Positions 13,054 through 23,646 of a stretch of 64,000 nucleotides of DNA are shown piece by piece. Location: the NCBI GenBank assembly GCA_020002185.1, contig CM034539.1, forward strand, positions 3,586,108-3,650,107, read 5' to 3'. The notes under the pieces were generated by a model. It was not told the origin of the DNA and did no database searches. It worked only from the letters and a program-made list of their open reading frames with translations. The position numbers and the translations under genes were made by a program. The stretch's first letter is position 1, and each line of letters starts with the position of its first letter. The DNA is from Paraescarpia echinospica (lineage: Eukaryota; Annelida; Polychaeta; Sabellida; Siboglinidae).

Positions 13054-16000
13054 CTGCAAGATAAAATAGGTAAGTTCTTATACAGCACAGTATCCATTCC
13101 TCAAAGCGCCTTAAACTTTACTCCCTGGCAGACCTGCTGAATCGAACACCATCACGACTTCTTTGGAAAGCATTCTGCCACGCTTAAATTAATGCGCGAA
13201 GACTCTTCATACACACATATCCACCACTGTTTATATAGACAGGTACTCATTCGTAGAGCTGAGTGAACTGGAGCAACGTGAAGTGAACGAACGTACCCAA
13301 GGTTCTAAACGGCAGCACAGGATTCGTTTGGATTAATAATAATATAAACGCTATACAAAGACATAACAAAAGAAAAGTAATATGCACAGAAAGATAATCC
13401 TCGCGTCAAGGGATTTCTCATGCTGCTCAATGTGTCATAACGTTAAAACGTTTTTGTAAACTACTCGATCAGATCAGAGTGTTCTACCTGTATACGATGC
13501 ACTGTTAACATCAGTCAACATGACTATAGATTTAACATCAGTCAATTCTAACAAAATCACAATTAACACTGGATGCCATATTAGCGTTTTGTCTAATTAT
13601 AAGAAAACGTGACCTACTAAAAGATACTTCTTATCTGCTGCTGTCGTCAAGTCATTGACATGCTGATAGAGTTTAGCAAAAATTAGATGCTTCTAGCTGG
13701 CGTGAAATACCTCTATGTGTGATACCCATCAATATTTACAAATGGCTGCAAGCAATACTCTGCTACAGGGTCAAACTGCCCAACTGCTGTCAAATATCAT
13801 TCCTATTAAGATCATCTAAACATATACTATTTCACTGTCAACAGCTTCCCCAATCAAACCTGAAAATCAGCCTACTAAAATGCACTCATGTCAGATACTG
13901 TGAATGTTGTAAACAAAATAATTTCCCAACAAAATTACACAGTACTATTTCGTATTTACGAAACCGGAAGTCTAATTGAGGCATGACCCTATAGGCTAGT
14001 CACTCACCACGCTACTTCCGCCGCAGCAGCAACGGCTACACGCGTTCCTAATTGGCTCGTATACGTTGCGAGCAAACATGGAACTTGCCGACAGCATGGA
14101 CGAGTCGGCCGACGACATGACGGCGGCGGACACGGCGCCCAGGCCGATGATGGCGACTGGAAGTGGCGTCAGATACTGCATGACTAGCGGAAGTACAAGT
14201 TTGGAGCTCTCTGATGGGATCGGTACAGCGCCGTGGTAACGGTAGTCAGTGGCATTCCAGTCTGAGAGATCAATAATAATGATGATGAAATAATAATGTT
14301 TTATAATAAAATGATTTCATTTAGAAGTATAAAACAAATAAAATCGGCTGTAATGAATATGCAATATATAAATGGCTTACGTCATGATCGTTTAATGTCA
14401 AAATCACACTCTCATTCAATATTATAATGTATGGTTTAACATGTTTCTATGTATATTTAAAAGAACATATTACAAAGAGTAATCAAACTCGAAACCCAAC
14501 TTGATTATGAAGTGTGTTGGATTTAATGGTGATATTAGTATATAGTTGCCATTATTTTAATGATCTAGTAAGATTTCTACCACGGTGTACAAGTAACATT
14601 TCCATGGACCAGAGAAGTTCAGCGGGGTTGCCGTTCTTTAAATACCTTAATTCACTCACCTGTCGACTTTGCAATGGCTCCAATTAAAACTGCTGGCACT
14701 GACATAATGATACAACCGAATGCTGCAGCAAACGACAACACCTGAGCCCTGGTCGCAGTCTTGGACGACAGAACTCGTTGAAAGTAAACCTACCAAACAA
14801 ACGACTCGTAATACGATTGTCTAGACAGAATATCTTTGTTTAGCGATTGTTCACGTCGCCAATGTCGGATGTTAATGGGGTTCGTTGATCAGGATGTAAC
14901 TTTAAAAAATGCAATAAGTAATTAATTCGTTACGTCATTGTTTGCCTAGCAGCCAGGTCCGTTAAGTTTATAAAATGGTCGCCGCACTTATGAGGCTTTC
15001 GGTTCCGACTGATGATTGTAAATTTAGATTCTGGATCGATTGGAACGCGTCATTTTGTATAACAAACGAACTTATACGGCAGGTACAAGTAGCATTTCGT
15101 AGGTACATACAATAGACACGTAGTGTGCAATATGGTTTTACTTATTCCAGTTCACGTAACAGCATAAATTGTTATTTGCATGCACGTATAATACAAATTA
15201 AGACATCACTCTCGCCTACTCAGAAGGAAGCAACTAAAAGTTATGCACCTGCCAAGGTATTCCGCCAAAAATCAACAGCAAGGCAGAGTCTACATAGTTT
15301 CCGATCCAGTAATCTTCTGGCCACACGCCAAGCCACGTGACGTTTGCATCACGTGACGTTTCCACTATTGACGTTACAGCCGAGTGGGTCCAAGCGAACG
15401 GGATGCACAACCACTACAATATAAATACATTCGTGTTATGTTAACATGGTTACATTTAATCTTGGATCACTTATGTAAGTCTATGAGTATTTTATATTTG
15501 TACATTTTATTTATTGATCATGCGTGTTACGATTTATTGAGAGGCAACAGGATGGTGCAATTGTTTGGATTCCCGTAGATGCCGTTTACTGGTGAAATGA
15601 ATCCTGGTTTTCCATATTTGCTTTCGATACACCGTTTTAAATATCTGTATTAAATGTTAAGTTAGTCTCGAATGTCACACCTTGGTCTTTAACGGTATCA
15701 CAAGCATGACTGTGGCGCGGTTGATTTGTTTGGAGAAGGGTGTATTTTGGCGTGGAACACATCTCCAACAAACATCGTCGAGGGAGGGAGGGTAGTGTTG
15801 GAGGTTTCGTCGTTTAAGGGGAGGGTAATGTTTTGGAGATTTGTCGTGTTTCAGGTTTCTAGCGGTCGACGGGTAGCGTTGGTCATCGTTCAAAAACGTA
15901 TGTCGAAGTCTCCTATCAAAAACAACTGTTTCCCTTCAAACGGAGCTACTTCCCCAAGAGGAATTATTTTGCCACTACAGGGATATGGGTGAGTACGCAC

Positions 16001-19000
16001 CCGTTTCCCCGAACCAAATACTAGACTGGCAACCCTCGTATTACCCTTAATATATTAAAAACACTAACCACAGTGTTTAATGCTGTTCTGATAAAACACA
16101 ATAGCTGAACGCTGTTAAATTATTACAGTATGGCGGACCATGCACATTAAGGGTATGCCTACTTAGCACTTTGTTGAAAGTTACCTTCCGCGCATTGTTG
16201 TTAAATTACTAAACCATATGTTTTACCGAATGATACAACAGTTATTCAATACTGACATAGTACAGTGGAAAAAAAAAATTATTGAAGTTGAACCTTGCAA
16301 AATAGAAAATAACTTTTAACCTACACGTGTGAAATAAACTAAACTAATACTCCCGAAGTATTGAAAAAGACGGCGATCCAAACCGCACAGTGCACGGATC
16401 TTCGCTTATTACATTTGTTGTACTAGCAAAAATGTCCGTCAACTGAATTAAATTACTAAATCAAAATGAACGTGGATAACATATCATATTAGGAGGGGAA
16501 CCACTAGAAGAAACCGACAAGAATGGAGGCACAAAAGAAGACGACAAAGCAACGATACAAAAGAAAAGAGTGGCATTTTTCATTTTGAGAAACATTTGCG
16601 AGGCAAATAAAATCAAGCTTAACACAAAATTGAGGGTAATCAACTCAAGTGTCAAGTCAGTGTTACTCTATGTCTCGGATACATGGCGAATTATACAGAA
16701 AACACTAAAAAGATTACAGACCTTCATCAACAAATGTCTGCGCAGAATCATACACCTAAAGTGGTCAGACAAGGTACCCAACACTACACTATGGGAATGG
16801 ACCAAACAAACAATTACCAATAGGAAACAAAATAAAGAAGAGAAAATGGAGGTGGTTAGGACATACACTGAGAAAACATGCAACAAACATCGCACGGCAA
16901 GCAATTACATGGAATCCCCCAGGGAAGATGAGAAGAGGAAGGCCGAGAAACACTTGGGTTGAGAAAATGTTGCGTTGACAACCAACCATAACAAAGTAAG
17001 TGGCTTGCACAAGGCAAAATCACAATTTCTTGAAGGCACAGAACAGGATAAAAATAAGTCACATATTAGTAATAGTAGTGACATTAGCGTCCTCAAAAGG
17101 TGAATTATTAATCAATATGCACAATTTAAAAGTGATACGTTAACAAATCCGATAACCATAACTACATGTATATAAGAACAGTTCAGAACAGAAAAAGGGG
17201 ACAGATCCCAGCATTTCAGTAATTGCTGAGAACTCAGCTAAGGCGGACAAGTTTCGACAACTTCAAGGCATATGGCATTGTCAGTCGTACGACTAAAACC
17301 GTATTATCGCTCAGTAATAGTAAAACTTTCAATTTAGATTGAGAGATTAGAAGGTAATCAAATCAATTCACCTGCCAGTTACGCTAGTACATAGAATACG
17401 TACACAATGATCCACGGATGTATATCTTCGCAATGGCAAGAAGAATATATAGTTTAAATTAAAGCGGGCAATAAAAATCCGACCAGTAACTGAATAACTA
17501 AGGCACTCGTATACAACATGGTCATCGTGGTAACACATATAATGCGATTTGTAAGGCTAAGTGCAGCCGCAGCAAAAAGTTAAAATTATGATAGAATACT
17601 AATTTATTTAATTAACTGTGTATGACTAGGGCCACCTTTACTCGCTAAATTGTAACTCCAAGGCCTGTTAGATGGAGGAGAACCAAATGCAGACACCACA
17701 CTAGGGCCACCTGTAGTCGCTAAATTGTAACTCCAAGGTCTGTTAGATGGAGGAGAACCAAATGCAGACACAACTCTAGGGCCACCTTTACTCGCTAAAT
17801 TGTAACTCCAAGGCCTGTTAGATGAAGGAGAACCAAATGCAGACACCACACTAGGGCCAACTGTAGTCGCTAAATTGTAACTCCAAGGTCTGTTAGATGG
17901 AGGAAAACCAAATGCAGACACAACATTAGGGCCAACAGTAGTCGCTAAATTGTAACTCCAAGGTCTGTTAGATGGAGGAGAACCAAATGCAGACACAACA
18001 CTAGGGCCACCCTTACGCGCTAAATTGTAACTCCAGGGCCTGTTAGATGGAGGAGAACCAAATGCAGACATAACACAACAGCTTAACCAAAAAAACACTG
18101 AAAGACAGTGTTCTGTATATACAATAATGAATGACATTAACATTATATATAATTATGTGCACAATATAAAGTGTTATTGTAAGTTGTAATTAGCAACACG
18201 ATGCTAAGTATTACATACATACTAGCTATGAGTGCATACACAAAGTCACAGGGGAATCAAACAAGTAAAAAGGCTATGCGAATAAACGGTCTTATATAAA
18301 TAACGGGCATGACGTCATGAGCGATAATACTGAAAAATATGAATCACGGTAACTAAGAATGTCTAGAAATAAGTCTTAGGATACTTAGCTTGTGTTTGTA
18401 TAGACTATAATTTTATTTCGGCACCTTACGTCCAAGATAATGTTAGATAAAATAAAATAACCAAACAAGTAACAACATAAAATAAATGTAACCGCTACAT
18501 AATATTGAATAATAATGACAAACTTCTATTGCACCTAAATCCCCAGGGATCTGAGCTCAGAGGCGCAACATACAAAAATCATTGGGCAACATCGTTAACA
18601 GGGACAAGCAAGAATCGTCATTAGAGCAAGGGACCGCCGAAGGTTAGGGTGGGAATGCAATTTCAAATAAATAATTCTTTAGTTTTTTAAGAAAGGTATT
18701 TATAGTCTCAGATGATTTTAAAGCGATAGGGAGTTGATTCCAGATTTTGGGTTCAGCTACAGAAAAAGCACGTTTGCCGATATTAAGCTTGGTTTTCGGA
18801 ACAAAACGTCGTTGTGAAACAGATGATCTGGGATTCCTGGGGATATCGAAAAAACGAAGGAGGCTAAACAAATAGGATGGGTGTTGTATAGAAAGAGTAC
18901 GATATGTGATAGTGGCTAGTTTGAATTGTATTCGATATATAACTGGAAACCAATGCAACTGTCTAAGTAGTGGCAGAGATGGTGAGAAACGAGGTGCTTT

Positions 19001-21660
19001 TAGTACTACACGTGATTTCCTGTCGTCGCCTAGCAACCCTAGATGCCTTGGTTGTTGACAGTCGTGATAATAATGTTTAGGAAATGTTAGACAACAGACA
19101 GCTTCGTTACATAAACACCGTAAGCGCTCGCATATACTCGTTGTTTGTTCAAAACGACGAAGGTCGGAGAGAATGTGAAATTTACGTCCGTCGATAAGCC
19201 CTAGTCGTGATAGTGTAGAATTGTCAAATAATATTCGTATTGTTATCCGTGTGCTATTGGCATGGGGGTAGACATAAGCATTATTGTGTTAGCATCTACT
19301 CGATGTTATCAAGTCTATAACGCAATTTGCCATGCGCGCTTGGTTCCTGCGATTTTAATGTTACATTTTACGTATTACGCGCACATTACGTTTCACGTTC
19401 CGATCATCTTGACATTTATGGGGTATTTAAAAAAGAGATAGGTCTTATGTCCTATACTAGGGGTCTTAGAAGAATCAATAACACTTTGGCGCTCGAAATT
19501 CACGTCATCTAAGAGGTAAACGTTAGCCTATACGCACACGTTCGCTAGCTCGATTAGATAGTACATGTTACACTTACGAGACCTCCGAATATACAGACGA
19601 GTTGGAAGACGTCGGTGAAGGCGACGGAGTAGAGACCGCCCACCATGGAATAGAGCACGGCGACTCCGGCAGAGACGATGATGGCCCATTTTTCGTCCAG
19701 CCCAACGATCACTGTCAGAGTGGCTCCTGGCGGCAACCAACACAACACATGCGCGTATCGGGTACGTATATACGCATTTACGCATGCACGCATGTACGTA
19801 TGTATGCATGTACGTATGTATGCGTACTTGCATGTATGTATGTATGTATGCATGCATGCATGCATGTGTGTGTGGGGGGGAGAGAGAGAGAGTGTGTGTA
19901 TGTATGTGTATGCGTGTGTGTATGTTTAACACAATCAGAAGTCGACACTAATTATGACAGGCAGAAAAAGTGTCTTCTTTGCCTTCTTAGGCGTCAGAAT
20001 AAGTGGGGGCTGAATTCCGCCCAATATTCTTGGTGTAGGAGGCTGGAGATAGGCTTAGCCCTCAAGGCACGGGGTGCGGCAGCAGCTGGGGTTTTTGGTG
20101 AGCGTCAAGCGTAGGAGGGGGTGCGGTTGAAGGTTTTTGATGAGCTTCAGCCCCTCCAATACCTTTGCCGCCTATATTATAGGAATTTAATGGTGTAGAC
20201 AAAAATCATTCTTGACTTGTCTTAGTGCTCTTGTCGGGTCTGCAGCGAATAGGTCACATCCTTTGTCGCCGCCCTCCAGGTGAGGAGGTCACCGGCTACC
20301 CGCTCGGCCTCCTCAAGCGTGAGGCCCAAGCCGTCCAGATCCTGCTTGATGCAGTCTAGCCATCGTCGGCGAGGGCAACCACGGGGCTTTTTCCAACTGG
20401 AGTTACGTGGGCGGGATTGGTACACCTATGATGCAAGGTAGTCTGGTGCCATGTGTTGCAGGCGACCGAACCATTGGAGGCGTCGCTTGCCAATGAGTAC
20501 GAATGCAGGCTGCTGACTGGTGCGTTCTATGAGCGAAAATCATTCGTTATACGATAATTACTAAATAGAAACATATCCCTCCCGAAAGTAGTGAGTTGAC
20601 AGTAGGTTTTGTACAGTAACATATCCTTGAGTATGCAACATATAAATAAACACACATAAAACTCACCGAGAGCTGACAATATGGCTGCCGACCAGAAGAC
20701 CTCGCCCAGCAGCGCCGGGATGTAGAGCAGTGCTGCCATCACGCGGCCGTATCGTTGCTCAAATGGATCTAGCATCGTCACATAGCCCGCCTCACGCATC
20801 TTCTTCGCGAACATCAGACCGCCTACGACAAACACGCTTGTTCAACAAACGCACCTAGATCATCAAATACATTTGGATCATCAAACACACTTCGATCTTT
20901 ATTCGCTCTTGGATCACCAAATTCACTGGGATCATTATGCACACTCGGATCATCAAACGTTGATAATAATGTTATACTTGGACCATCAATCGCACTCGGA
21001 TCATCTAATGCGCTGAGATCACGCTATCAATTTGATCAATACATACGGTAATAATGTTTTTAATATGCCCATAAGGTACGAACATTATATCGTAGAGGTG
21101 GAAGTCATCTACACACACATACCCACGCAGACGCACGCACACACACACGTACACACACAGACCCACCGAGACAGAGACTTATGGCGTATCCGATCGGGGC
21201 CTGGGTCCAGACGAGTCCCATGCCGGGTGTGAAGACGGACTCAGCTGTCCCGTTGATGTAGCCACCTCCAACCCATGTGGCTGAAAACAACATAACATAA
21301 TTCACAGGTAACATTTCTATGCTGATATGAATTCTACAGTGAATATATCTGTAATACATTTTTGTAATTTCTTACAATGATGACAGTTTATGTGACGATG
21401 TAGGATCGGCTGACTTCACCTTGATACGACTTCTTTAAGTCTCACCTGTCATTGTGAAGACACCGACGACTATACCAATGTCCCTCTTCGCCAGCATCAC
21501 GTCTTCCGTCTTCTTCGTCTTCCACGTCTTCGATTTCCATGTTGCGAAGATGCCAATGAGGAAGATGACGAGGTAGAAGAGTATGACGACGACGAGCGCC
21601 GTTATATTGAGGTCGCTGCGAGTGTAGCCACTGGTGGACCTGTCGTTGAAATAATCGAGT
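12520..21660 (-). CDS. SLC5A7: high-affinity choline transporter 1, eight recognised exons
   Basis: The gene encodes the sodium- and chloride-dependent plasma-membrane choline transporter of the SLC5 family, which supplies choline to cholinergic nerve terminals for acetylcholine synthesis. In minus-strand order the exons are about 21,639-21,446, 21,280-21,167, 20,822-20,667, 19,726-19,578, 15,413-15,249, 14,789-14,660, 14,261-14,008 and 13,053-12,520. All internal junctions have GT-AG sites and matching phase. Together they give about 565 residues; the vertebrate protein has about 580. Family signatures are present: [73 protein letters not shown] and [18 protein letters not shown]. The initiating methionine was not found, so a short 5' exon probably lies upstream. 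The cytoplasmic tail is short and lacks the dileucine-type endocytosis signal I know from mammals. Introns are loaded with LINE tails and minisatellites. Confidence 0.93.
13064..13240. repeat. dispersed repeat, copy 2
   Basis: Sequence beginning ACAGCACAGTATCCATTCCTC and including ACTTTACTCCCTGGCAGACC and CACCATCACGACTTCT matches 22,222-22,400. It sits immediately upstream of SLC5A7 exon 8 on the minus strand, inside intron 7. Confidence 0.65.
14008..14261 (-). CDS. SLC5A7: SLC5A7 exon 7 (signature helix)
   Basis: The acceptor ATCTCTCAG leads into [16 protein letters not shown] and [20 protein letters not shown], then [20 protein letters not shown]. The last is the most conserved block of the family. 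The loop ending [13 protein letters not shown] contains a cysteine cluster that I do not know from other CHT1 proteins. The donor is GTG|GTGAGTG. Confidence 0.93.
14660..14789 (-). CDS. SLC5A7: SLC5A7 exon 6
   Basis: After TTTGGTAG it reads [20 protein letters not shown], then [20 protein letters not shown], ending at GACAG|GTGAGTG in phase 1. The FQRVLSS motif following the tryptophan of exon 5 is characteristic of CHT1. Confidence 0.93.
15249..15413 (-). CDS. SLC5A7: SLC5A7 exon 5 (no methionine, easily missed)
   Basis: The acceptor ATATTGTAG is followed by [13 protein letters not shown], a variable loop, then [11 protein letters not shown] and [15 protein letters not shown], ending CAG|GTGCAT. 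The 165 bp (55 codons) start and end in phase 0. They supply exactly the segment that would otherwise be missing between exons 4 and 6. The exon contains no ATG. Confidence 0.9.
16485..17010 (+). mobile_element. RTE-like LINE C-terminal fragment, frameshifted
   Basis: The plus strand reads [27 protein letters not shown] and [20 protein letters not shown], then in another frame [14 protein letters not shown] and NTW. This is the common tail of reverse-transcriptase proteins of RTE-type LINEs. There is at least one frame change and no reverse-transcriptase core, so it is a dead 3' fragment in SLC5A7 intron 4. Confidence 0.75.
17604..18143 (-). CDS. open frame: signal-peptide-like leader plus six 25-residue repeats
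   Basis: The frame has 179 codons. It starts [14 protein letters not shown], with a hydrophobic stretch ([11 protein letters not shown]) like a secretion signal, followed by six imperfect repeats of the type [17 protein letters not shown] plus a variable GGPSVV linker, and a short tail SHTQLIK. The 75-bp unit keeps frame through all copies. A TATA-like stretch (TTATATATAATG) lies at the ATG. It could be a secreted repetitive protein or peptide precursor nested in SLC5A7 intron 4 on the same strand. It could also be a minisatellite with no stops by chance. Dibasic sites are few (one RK), which argues against a classical neuropeptide precursor. Confidence 0.35.
   Translation of the reverse strand: MLMSFIIVYTEHCLSVFFWLSCCVMSAFGSPPSNRPWSYNLARKGGPSVVSAFGSPPSNRPWSYNLATTVGPNVVSAFGFPPSNRPWSYNLATTVGPSVVSAFGSPSSNRPWSYNLASKGGPRVVSAFGSPPSNRPWSYNLATTGGPSVVSAFGSPPSNRPWSYNLASKGGPSHTQLIK
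17625..18070. repeat. 75-bp tandem repeat, six copies
   Basis: Two sub-types alternate in the order A-B-A-B-B-A: type A has CCTTTACTCGC with GGCCTG, type B has CTGTAGTCGC with GGTCTG. The unit length is a multiple of three. Confidence 0.92.
18520..19036 (-). mobile_element. L2/CR1-like LINE 3' fragment
   Basis: The minus strand reads [25 protein letters not shown]...SYL, then [17 protein letters not shown] and [10 protein letters not shown], the conserved C-terminal domain after the LINE reverse transcriptase. The 3' sequence (GCGCCTCTGAGCTCAGATCC ... GGTGCAATAGAAGTTTG) matches the tail of the interrupted LINE at 48,106, so both belong to one family. The reverse-transcriptase core is missing. 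Confidence 0.8.
19578..19726 (-). CDS. SLC5A7: SLC5A7 exon 4
   Basis: The acceptor GCCGCCAG precedes GAGCC. The exon encodes [20 protein letters not shown], then [20 protein letters not shown] and CIFGG, ending at CTC|GTAAGTG in phase 0. The 4.2-kb intron that follows carries the 75-bp repeat ORF and two LINE fragments. Confidence 0.93.
19765..19925. repeat. GTAT/GCAT and GA/GT simple repeat
   Basis: TACGTATGTATGCATG-type words are followed by a G-run, (GA)n and (GT)n. It directly follows the acceptor side of SLC5A7 exon 4. Confidence 0.9.
20218..20535 (-). mobile_element. LINE tail fragment (RTE/Nimb-like)
   Basis: It encodes [36 protein letters not shown] and a terminal [18 protein letters not shown], then a stop. 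This is the typical C-terminus of endonuclease-reverse transcriptase LINEs. It is a short 3' piece in SLC5A7 intron 3. Confidence 0.75.
20667..20822 (-). CDS. SLC5A7: SLC5A7 exon 3
   Basis: The acceptor TTTGTCGTAG is followed by [20 protein letters not shown] and [17 protein letters not shown], and the exon ends at CTCG|GTGAGT. Its 156 bp keep phase. It covers the region of transmembrane helices 2-3 of the SLC5 fold. Confidence 0.93.
20850..21015. repeat. degenerate ~17-bp repeat (ACACTCGGATCATCAA)
   Basis: About eight imperfect copies of a GGATCATCAA-centred word lie in SLC5A7 intron 2. No coding sense was seen. Confidence 0.7.
21167..21280 (-). CDS. SLC5A7: SLC5A7 exon 2
   Basis: TTTTCAG precedes CCACATGGG, completing the alanine of TMTATWVGGG. 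The exon reads [18 protein letters not shown], then [17 protein letters not shown], ending at CTCG|GTGGGT. Its 114 bp keep phase with both neighbours. Confidence 0.92.
21446..21639 (-). CDS. SLC5A7: SLC5A7 exon 1 of those seen (first membrane helix)
   Basis: It encodes an extracellular NIT glycosylation sequon, a hydrophobic helix ([16 protein letters not shown]), the WKSK basic loop and [14 protein letters not shown]. The donor ACAG|GTGAG leaves phase 1. The 5' edge is either AG before GTCCACC (21,639) or AAAG before ACTCG (21,660). No ATG is available, so the start codon lies in an upstream exon not found. Confidence 0.85.
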
Positions 21661-22221
21661 CTTTAGAAATAATAATAATATACTTTAGTTTGACAATCAT
21701 ATCCAGAGCATAACTCTGCTCAAGGGTGTTGACAATGTGTATAAAATACTAATCATTATATAACTATTTAAAGCAGATACTACAATATCTGCTATTGTGG
21801 AAAATTGCACTAAAATACAATATATAATTATAATAATTGAATAAAAGTATACAATAACATATTAATGAATAAATAATTATTGAATGATGATGGAGAGTGA
21901 ACTATAATACTATATATTAAAAACAAATTTTAAATAGAGTCTTAAATATGTTCATGCATTCGGTCAGACGCAGGTCTTTGTGTAATCTTGGCATTATATG
22001 TCTGCCATCGTGGTAGCCGTGTAAGTCAGGACGATGGGCATAGCCTATAGTTATGCAATACTAGTTTACACACCAAGCTACTCGCTTAACATGGTGCCAT
22101 CTGCTGAATTAGTCGTAAATCAGGTATATCAGATAGAAGAAAGAACATCCATCAAAAACAAACATATCAAAAACACGTGGGAAATAACTCTAAAATTGTT
22201 GAAATACAATACCAATAGGTA
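21661..22221. other. AT-rich upstream flank of SLC5A7
   Basis: A 5' exon carrying the start codon and the promoter should lie in this direction, but neither was recognised. Confidence 0.4.
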
Positions 22222-22410
22222 AATGAGAGGTAATTGTAAGTTGTTATATAGCGCAGTATCCAGTCGTCAGGACTGCTCAAAGCACTTTATACTTTACTCT
22301 CTGGCAGATCTGTTAAATTTAACATCATCGCGAATTCTCTGGGAAACATTCAGCCATGCCACCATTTATACGCAAAGACTATTCGTACACAAACATCCAC
22401 CACTATCTAT
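22222..22410. repeat. dispersed repeat, copy 3
   Basis: ATAGCGCAGTATCCAGTCGT, ACTTTACTCTCTGGCAGATC and the following TCATCGCGAATTCTCTGGGA match the copies at 13,064 and 12,083. Confidence 0.65.
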
Positions 22411-22420
22411 GGCGAGGATG

Positions 22421-22642
22421 AAGGAAGAGAGTGGACACAGGAAGAGACAAATGGGTAACGGTGACCCGGGGGAGATGAACTAAACACTCAAGTGAATACA
22501 AGTCTACACATGCCAGAATATATCAGGTTGAAGGAAGCGAGTGAACACAGGAAGAGACAAGTGGGTAACGATGACCCGGGGGAGATGAACTAAAACACTC
22601 AAAGTAATTACAAGTCTACACATGCCAGAATATATCAGCAAA
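22421..22642. repeat. 110-bp tandem duplication
   Basis: Two copies begin AAGGAAGMGAGTGRACACAG and end ACATGCCAGAATATATCAG, at 22,421 and 22,531. Confidence 0.92.
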
Positions 22643-23225
22643 TATCCAATACAAGATTTACATTACGAGAAAACATGACACGTACTGACACTGGCACGAC
22701 GTTATACCGCCGTGTAAAGTGTGACCTATAATAAAACTACTATTTGTAAACATAATCTATGTTGTGTCTATAAACATGTTCCAAAGTAGTAGTTCGGTAG
22801 TATTATATACAGCAGCTCTGTTCTCGAGCGGTCACGCCTTCTGCAAAAGTAGTTTGGCCGTGTAGGAGGGGTAGCCACTCTACAGCGGAAACCTAGTCAG
22901 CCTCACACACATAATTTTATACGAAACATAGTATTTCCTATAGACGTGTGGACACACAAATCCCTTGATACACACATTTAAAAACATAGTGAAGTCGAAA
23001 ACTAACATGGCCGCGTCCAGCTAGACCGCGTGGCTCTCATACATGACAAACACCACGTTGCCTAGACAACGGGTTCTGACCGCTAAGTGACCGTGATAGA
23101 TGTGTAAAATGGATTGCAGTTTGTCCTTAATAACCTAAGAATCGTTAACTCATTAATGTTAATATTATTATTGCGATTACTCTCCTTTGGTCCTCCTTCC
23201 GAGATAAATTATACGCTACGACAGA
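22643..23225. other. non-coding, nothing recognised
   Basis: Ordinary AT-rich sequence with no exon or repeat family seen. Confidence 0.5.
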
Positions 23226-23646
23226 TACACTACCTATACCTACTCCCAGATTCTGCTTAAACTCATCCTCACAAGTCAGGGGTGGTGACTAGGTACACTA
23301 CCGAGACCTACTCCGAGATTCTGCTTAAACTCATCCTCACAAGTCAGGGGTGGTGACTAGGTACACTACCGAGACCTACTCCGGGATTCTGCTTAAACTA
23401 ATCCTCACAAGCCAGGGGTGGTGACTAGGTACACTACCGAGACCTACTCCGGGATTCTGCTTAAACTCATCCTCTTAAGCCAGGGGTGGTGACTAGGTAC
23501 ACTACCGAGACCTACTCCGGGATTCTGCTTAAACTCATCCTCATAAGCCAGGGGTGGTGACTAGGTACACTACCGATACCTACTCCGGGATTCTGCTTAA
23601 ACTCATCCTCATAAGCCAGGGGTGGTGACTAGGTACACTACCGAGA
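23226..23646. repeat. 68-bp minisatellite, six copies
   Basis: The unit contains ACACTACCGAGACCTACTCC, GGGATTCTGCTTAAACTCAT and GGGGTGGTGACTAGGT. A single truncated unit also marks the start of the second 3.6-kb repeat at 27,263, so the minisatellite is an edge component of that larger repeat. Confidence 0.93.

Noticed and set aside
12541..13140. Plus-strand frames opposite SLC5A7 exon 8
   Set aside because: Antisense shadows; the minus-strand frame carries conserved transporter motifs and splice sites.
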